DNA from: an uncultured Saprospiraceae bacterium
GTDB lineage: Bacteria; Bacteroidota; Bacteroidia; Chitinophagales; Saprospiraceae
Length of the DNA: 25,947 bases
Assembly (NCBI GenBank): GCA_937921525.1
Contig: CAKZUM010000356.1
Coordinates: 1-25,947 of the forward strand
Reading direction: 5' to 3'
Below, one piece after another: positions 22,079 through 25,947 of this stretch. The position numbers and the translations under genes were made by a program. The notes below the pieces were generated by a model. It saw only the letters and a list, made by a program, of their open reading frames with translations. It did no database searches and was not told the DNA's origin. How positions within the stretch are numbered: position 1 is the first letter of the stretch; each line of letters opens with the position of its first letter.

Positions 22079-24679
22079 TCAATTTCGTCCTCCAGAAATA
22101 GGGTCTAAATATTGAATTGTTCCTTCCTCAAATTTATCTATATTTTTAATGTCCTTGAATTTTGCTTCATAAGCAGCAGGAATCTTCATTCGATAGGCCT
22201 TGCCAAATTCTTTATCTAAGGCTGCTTGGATGGTATTCTTACGATACTCACTAGTCCTAAAAGCCTGCTTAACCTTACTCTTGTTTGTCTTTACTTCATA
22301 ATCATCGAAATCGCCAAAGGTATTAAAGTATAAATTGAACAGACCATTTGTTTTGGCAGGTTGCGGTTCAAGATCAGGATTATGTTTTCTAAATTTACTA
22401 GATAAAACCTGTCCAGCATTAATTTTGATATTGTAATCAAATTCATTTTCAAAAGAATGATCGCCACTCAATAGCATATTCATCGCATTGGTTTGAATCA
22501 GCATTACTGGAATATAAATACGTTGCTTTTTAATCTCGAACCAATTCCGCATATCAACGAATTTAATTCTCCTTAAGTCGTCCACTTTTATATACGAAGA
22601 AAAATCTTCCAATATACTAAAATTATTCAGTTCGCCATCCTTTGCCGTCACATCCGCTAATACATGTAGATCATCATAAGAGAAGTTACCTGTTTTATCC
22701 CATTTAGAAGAGATCGCCATCTTTGTACTTAGAGTACCTTCTAAATTTTTATAACTTAACACTTCTTGTCCAAAGTCCTCCATTTGACGGAAGAATTCTT
22801 TCGCAAGAATATCATTACAAATAACATTCGTTTTTAAGCTAGTTGTTTCCTTAAAATAAGCCGTTCCATCTATATCAATTGACCCACCCATTATATCTTG
22901 AATTGCACCGACGATACTCATTTTTTTATCTTTAAAACTAAGCTCTCCTGTAAAGTATTCCCCTTCCACTTCATTGTAATTAAAAGCACTGACATCTACA
23001 GCAAAAGTGCCGTTTAGGAAATTTGTGAGGTACTCTCGCTTTTCAGTCTGGTTCTCTTTTAAAGAATCTACAACAGTTCCTTTGGCTGTTAATTCTTCTT
23101 CTTCTAATTTGAGACTAACAGCAGTTAGTAAACGATCTAAATCTATCTCTTTAGCTTTTAGCTGTGCCTCAAACTTTAATTTTGCGTCTTTACTATTGAT
23201 AGAATCTGCTAATAAAACAGGGATCACATTAGTAAAAAATCCATCAAAAAGTATTTCTGATCCAGCGCCTTCTAATTTTATATTAGCTGCTCGCAGTTGG
23301 TTATCCTTCATGGCGACCACCCCTTTGTCTAAGATCAACTCTTCTCCATTGATAGTGATAGCAGCATCATCAAATTCTATCTCTCCACTTGCATAAACCC
23401 TATGAATTCTAGACGTTCTAGTCATATCCTCGTATTTACCGTTGATATGGATATTGCGTAATTCCATCTCTCCGTCTCCATCCTCGATGTAGTCTATTCT
23501 CATAAATTCATAGATAGCTTCTACTGGCAAAGTGCCGTTTAAATCTAACTGAATATGTGGATCGTTCAAATTACTCACTTTCAATTTCGACTCGATTAAT
23601 TCTCTGTTGAAATATCCTTTAAAATTATTAATCTCCAACACCGCATCTTCTCCAGAAGGAGATTTTCCATTTTTAAAACTGGCAGCAAAAGAAACATCTT
23701 TGATCGAACTACCCAATTCATCATGTTGAATACGACCGTCTTCCAAACCAAAATTAAAATTCACCGCTGGTGTTTCGGTTGCATTTAATCTACCTTTTAC
23801 TAGAATATCAAAATTGAAATTTCCGTTACTAGAAAATCCTTCTAAATATTCATACTCCTCTGGCAATAACTGTATGACAGATTCTAAATTCCCACTTTTA
23901 TTATGGACGATAAGATCAAAATTGGTTCCTTTAGCTTGGTCTTGTATAGTTCCTTTTATATCAAAATCGTTTTGATCTACCGTTAGAATAACATCTTGAA
24001 ATTCATACAACCCATTATTTAGATCAACATATATTGTAGCATTATACCCCAAATGCTTTCCGACCAAATATCGCTTAGCTTCCAATTCTACAAAAGTAGA
24101 TTCGATGACTGCATCACTAGTTAAAGAAAATTCATCACTATCGAACTCCCCCGTAAAAAAAGCATTTTGTAGCAGCAATTTCATCTCCTGCTTAGACTGT
24201 CGATCTATATAAATTAGCTCCATATTATTTAAGGTGGCTTCCTTTAACAATAAAGAAAAATCAGCACCAGTCATGGCAGCCTCCTCTATGTCACTTTCTT
24301 TGGTAATTAGAAAATTAGCATTTCCTCTTCGATCTATTTCCACAAATAAAGCCCCATTTTCAATGATTACATTCCCGATATTTAAGTTAGAGCGCAGCAG
24401 GCCTAATAATCCAATATTGAAGGACATGGTTTCTGCTTCTAACAATAAGTTTTTGCGCTTATCAGGTACTTGCACCTTATTTAGACGGGCAGATACATAG
24501 GGAAAGCCTTTCAGTAAAGACAATTCGAAGTCTTCCACCTCAATATCATGTACCAACTCATTATTAATAGCAGAAATTAGTTGTTGCCCTATTTGTTTTT
24601 CAAAAACAACAGCAATGCCTATAGATGCGATTAAGACAATGGCAAAAATGAGGAGAATCCAGAGCAGTATTTTTTTCAT
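22079..24679 (-). CDS. AsmA-family envelope protein
   Basis: A large periplasm-facing protein, 866 aa, anchored by one N-terminal hydrophobic helix (about 4-26, ILLWILLIFAIVLIASIGIAVVF). The AsmA N-terminal module follows: VEDFELSLLKGFPYVSARLNKVQV and LLEAETMSFNIGLLGLLRSNLNIGNVIIENGALFVEID, the characteristic membrane-proximal beta region. The body is repeated beta strands with DIKGTIQ-, ASGEIEFDDAAITING- and GTLSTKMAIS-like motifs, consistent with the extended groove of AsmA/TamB/YhdP-type lipid-transfer proteins. A role in phospholipid movement or outer-membrane homeostasis is inference from the family. It is a single gene, closed by the shared terminator with gpsA; upstream lies 485 bp of repeats. 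Confidence 0.85.
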   Translation of the reverse strand: MKKILLWILLIFAIVLIASIGIAVVFEKQIGQQLISAINNELVHDIEVEDFELSLLKGFPYVSARLNKVQVPDKRKNLLLEAETMSFNIGLLGLLRSNLNIGNVIIENGALFVEIDRRGNANFLITKESDIEEAAMTGADFSLLLKEATLNNMELIYIDRQSKQEMKLLLQNAFFTGEFDSDEFSLTSDAVIESTFVELEAKRYLVGKHLGYNATIYVDLNNGLYEFQDVILTVDQNDFDIKGTIQDQAKGTNFDLIVHNKSGNLESVIQLLPEEYEYLEGFSSNGNFNFDILVKGRLNATETPAVNFNFGLEDGRIQHDELGSSIKDVSFAASFKNGKSPSGEDAVLEINNFKGYFNRELIESKLKVSNLNDPHIQLDLNGTLPVEAIYEFMRIDYIEDGDGEMELRNIHINGKYEDMTRTSRIHRVYASGEIEFDDAAITINGEELILDKGVVAMKDNQLRAANIKLEGAGSEILFDGFFTNVIPVLLADSINSKDAKLKFEAQLKAKEIDLDRLLTAVSLKLEEEELTAKGTVVDSLKENQTEKREYLTNFLNGTFAVDVSAFNYNEVEGEYFTGELSFKDKKMSIVGAIQDIMGGSIDIDGTAYFKETTSLKTNVICNDILAKEFFRQMEDFGQEVLSYKNLEGTLSTKMAISSKWDKTGNFSYDDLHVLADVTAKDGELNNFSILEDFSSYIKVDDLRRIKFVDMRNWFEIKKQRIYIPVMLIQTNAMNMLLSGDHSFENEFDYNIKINAGQVLSSKFRKHNPDLEPQPAKTNGLFNLYFNTFGDFDDYEVKTNKSKVKQAFRTSEYRKNTIQAALDKEFGKAYRMKIPAAYEAKFKDIKNIDKFEEGTIQYLDPISGGRN

Positions 24680-24701
24680 AGTTTGTTTCTATTTAGAAAT
24701 C

Positions 24702-25000
24702 ATTCTACTAGACATTTTAGAAAATGCAGCAACTCCCCATTATTGGATAAATTTGTCCAGCAACGGGAAGTTGCGGGACAAAAGGGCGCGTCACTTCTTT
24801 CATAATGAGAATTATTATAGAAATCATACTACTGGACATTTCAAAGAACAGAGAAGCGAGAGTAGAGAATAGAGACAGATTACGTTTAAAAAAGGACGAA
24901 ATTTCGTCGTTCTCTGATCGAAATACGTCTCTACTCTCTCTTCTCTACTCTCTGTTCTAAACAATGTCCAGTATTGTGTATAGAAATGTCTACTAGTATC
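24702..25000. mobile_element. MITE-like outer element with family B hairpin, split by a family A MITE
   Basis: The ends CTACTAGACATTT (24704 region) and AAATGTCTACTAG (24985 region) are 13-bp inverted repeats with one mismatch. The left interior has GCAACGGGAAGTTGC and TTTGTCCAGCAACGG, the same family B sequence as 17231-17298 in reverse orientation. The family A MITE at 24825-24978 sits inside. With it the composite accounts for much of the gap 24680-25164; no gene is seen. Outer boundaries are approximate. Confidence 0.55.
24825..24978 (-). mobile_element. MITE, family A, copy 2, reversed, with 9-bp target duplication
   Basis: 154 bp. Ends are CATACTACTGGACATT (24825-24840) and AATGTCCAGTATTGTG (24963-24978). 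The direct repeat TATAGAAAT flanks it at 24816-24824 and 24979-24987. The interior (GATCGAAATACGTCTC, CGTTTAAAAAA) is the reverse complement of the interior of 11106-11267, so the two copies are the same element in opposite orientations. Confidence 0.88.
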
Positions 25001-25101
25001 TTTATTCCTAAGAATCAATTAGATAGGTAAAAATAACGCATTTTGATAGGGGTTTTGGTGTGTTCCATGAATAATATTTATTGTTTTTTCACAAATAAGA
25101 C

Positions 25102-25132
25102 TTGCATTGTATTTGAATATCTTATACATTTG
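25102..25132 (+). promoter_or_regulatory. Bacteroidota-type promoter of tRNA-Val
   Basis: TTG (25102-25104), a 20-base spacer, and TACATTTG (25125-25132), an exact match to TAnnTTTG. The tRNA begins 32 bases after the -7 box. Confidence 0.8.
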
Positions 25133-25164
25133 CAATCGCTTATAAAGAAAAGCGTTATAATTTT

Positions 25165-25239
25165 GGGTGATTAGCTCAGTTGGTTCAGAGCACCTCGTTT
25201 ACACCGAGGGGGTCGGGAGTTCGAGTCTCTCATTACCCA
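25165..25239 (+). tRNA. tRNA-Val (anticodon UAC)
   Basis: 75 bases with full cloverleaf: acceptor GGGTGAT / ATTACCC with one G-T pair, D stem GCTC / GAGC, anticodon stem CCTCG / CGAGG around loop TTTACAC (anticodon TAC), T stem GGGAG / CTCTC with loop TTCGAGT, and discriminator A. CCA is not encoded. Confidence 0.95.
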
Positions 25240-25252
25240 CAATACAATAATT

Positions 25253-25296
25253 ACTGCCTATCTTCGATCATTTTCGTTGATAGGCAGTTTTTTTTT
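25253..25296 (+). terminator. Rho-independent terminator after tRNA-Val
   Basis: ACTGCCTATC (25253-25262) pairs with GATAGGCAGT (25279-25288), followed by a run of nine T. It begins 13 bases past the tRNA. Confidence 0.9.
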
Positions 25297-25319
25297 GCCC
25301 TATTCTGTCTCATACGTTT

Positions 25320-25472
25320 CATCCGACCACTCCAAACGGGCTGACCGAGAATGCTGTTTTTGGTAGACTTCCCAAGTTTTCAAAACTTGGTAAGTCTTGG
25401 CTATCAACAACTTAGAATTTTCAGATCACCGAGAAATTGTAAGATGGAGTGCCTGTCCAAAGTGATCGGATG
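25320..25472. repeat. Inverted-repeat element with CATCCGAYCACT ends (family E)
   Basis: Left arm CATCCGACCACTCC (from 25320) and right arm GGAC-type AAAGTGATCGGATG (to 25472) pair over about 22 bases with six mismatches or so. The loop holds the 33-nt palindrome at 25365-25397. There is no open reading frame. Confidence 0.6.
25365..25397. repeat. 33-nt near-perfect palindrome, 16+1+16
   Basis: AGACTTCCCAAGTTTT, C, AAAACTTGGTAAGTCT; one arm mismatch. The right arm is identical to that of 20867-20899. Confidence 0.85.
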
Positions 25473-25789
25473 ACTTCCTTCAAGAGTGAAAAGCGATTAG
25501 TATAGAAATATGCTAGTTGCTTTTTTGTTGGAGGTCATGCTGTTATTCAATCCTTTAAGAAAAACATTTAGCTAAATTTTGACCTATATAATATTTGTGT
25601 TATATTTATCGTAAACTAAAACACAACACGCTAAACAATGGAAACAACCTACCTTTTTTCTTTCCTTTTGATTTCATGATTTAGGTTTGCTGAACTACTG
25701 TTCTCGTAGTTGGTGCATAGATTTTTGTGTTTTGTTGAAAATGCGGATTAAATAATTCGGTATTATAAATAACAAAAAACGCAATAGAC
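25473..25789. other. Non-coding gap before the dinD-like gene
   Basis: AT-rich, no gene seen. It contains a small hairpin GAACTAC-TGTTCTC-GTAGTTG near 25692-25712. No recognisable LexA-type operator or clear TAnnTTTG box was found, so regulation of the gene that follows is not visible. Confidence 0.4.
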
Positions 25790-25947
25790 ATGAGTGATAA
25801 AAAAATAACAACTGATAACACAAGCCTCTTTGAGCAAATAAAGCACATTGACGAAAGTGGTATAGAATATTGGCAAGCAAGGCAATTATCTAAAGCATTA
25901 AACTATACTGACTTTAGGAACTTTATCAAAGTGTTACAAAAGGCAGC
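25790..25947 (+). CDS. dinD: DinD-like DNA-damage-inducible protein, 5' part only
   Basis: The first 52 codons of a gene cut by the window edge. The start is ATG at 25790, giving MSDKKITTDNTSLFEQIKHI, then GIEYWQARQLSKALNYTDFRNFIKVLQKA. This matches the N-terminus of E. coli DinD (pattern: G-x-E-x-W-x-ARQL-x-x-LxYxxxRxFxxVLxxA) and the related Bro-N-type domain. In E. coli DinD is SOS-induced and affects RecA filaments; whether that applies here is unknown. It lies about 550 bases downstream of tRNA-Val after repeats, a position often used by integrated elements. The full length and C-terminal domain cannot be judged. Confidence 0.72.
   Translation, partial: MSDKKITTDNTSLFEQIKHIDESGIEYWQARQLSKALNYTDFRNFIKVLQKA

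Noticed and set aside
23007..23396. 129-aa forward reading frame inside the AsmA gene
   Set aside because: Serine-rich antisense shadow of a well-supported 866-aa protein, without motifs or start context.
24824..25018. 64-aa reverse-strand reading frame upstream of the tRNA
   Set aside because: It runs through the family A MITE arms and flank, and its sequence is low-complexity ES/RV-rich repeat translation.

Overview
The window looks like chromosomal DNA of a Bacteroidota bacterium, most likely near the Saprospiraceae. Several things point there. The conserved-unknown families DUF6089, DUF4199, DUF4290 and DUF3127 are all present. Start codons mostly lack Shine-Dalgarno sites. The tRNA has a TTG / TAnnTTTG promoter. 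Secreted enzymes are mostly lipoproteins, and the DNA is AT-rich. The genus is inference; no rRNA is present.

Layout: 18-7427 (+) carries fabG, a Bacteroidota-type lgt, a trehalase lipoprotein and a GH13 amylase lipoprotein (adjacent and probably co-transcribed), a DUF6089 outer-membrane barrel, and a membrane-anchored HExxH protein. 7700-13451 (-) carries a degenerate dihydroorotase homologue, two DUF4199 membrane proteins, then a tight GT2-GT4-GmhA unit for cell-surface glycan synthesis. 13534-17040 holds a convergent pair: a GH20 hexosaminidase lipoprotein and MurQ, together suited to amino-sugar and peptidoglycan turnover. 17499-21988 has a Kazal-domain lipoprotein (-), then DUF4290, DUF3127, an M19 dipeptidase lipoprotein and gpsA (+). 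22079-24679 (-) is a large AsmA-family protein, separated from gpsA by a strong two-way terminator. 25165-25239 is tRNA-Val(UAC) with promoter and terminator. The window ends inside a dinD-like gene.

The protein-coding content is mostly ordinary housekeeping and secreted hydrolases. The unusual part is between the genes. Nearly every gap is filled by non-coding inverted-repeat DNA that falls into families: (A) about 160-bp elements with CTACTGGACATT ends and 9-bp target duplications, in both orientations; (B) a GCAACGGGAAGTTGC double hairpin, one copy inside a 249-bp element with perfect 17-bp ends and a 14-bp flanking duplication, itself inserted in an A element; (C) 33-nt palindromes built as 16+1+16; (D) hairpin elements ending in TTAGKAAYGRT, one of which supplies the lgt stop codon; (E) a CATCCGAYCACT inverted-repeat element with a C palindrome in its loop. 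No transposase is encoded here, so mobilisation would have to be in trans.

Protein-level points worth attention: the dihydroorotase homologue has lost key metal and substrate residues; DUF3127 ends in an SSB-like DDLPF tip; DUF4290 carries a basic RG-rich repeat tail; Lgt differs at positions conserved in proteobacterial enzymes.
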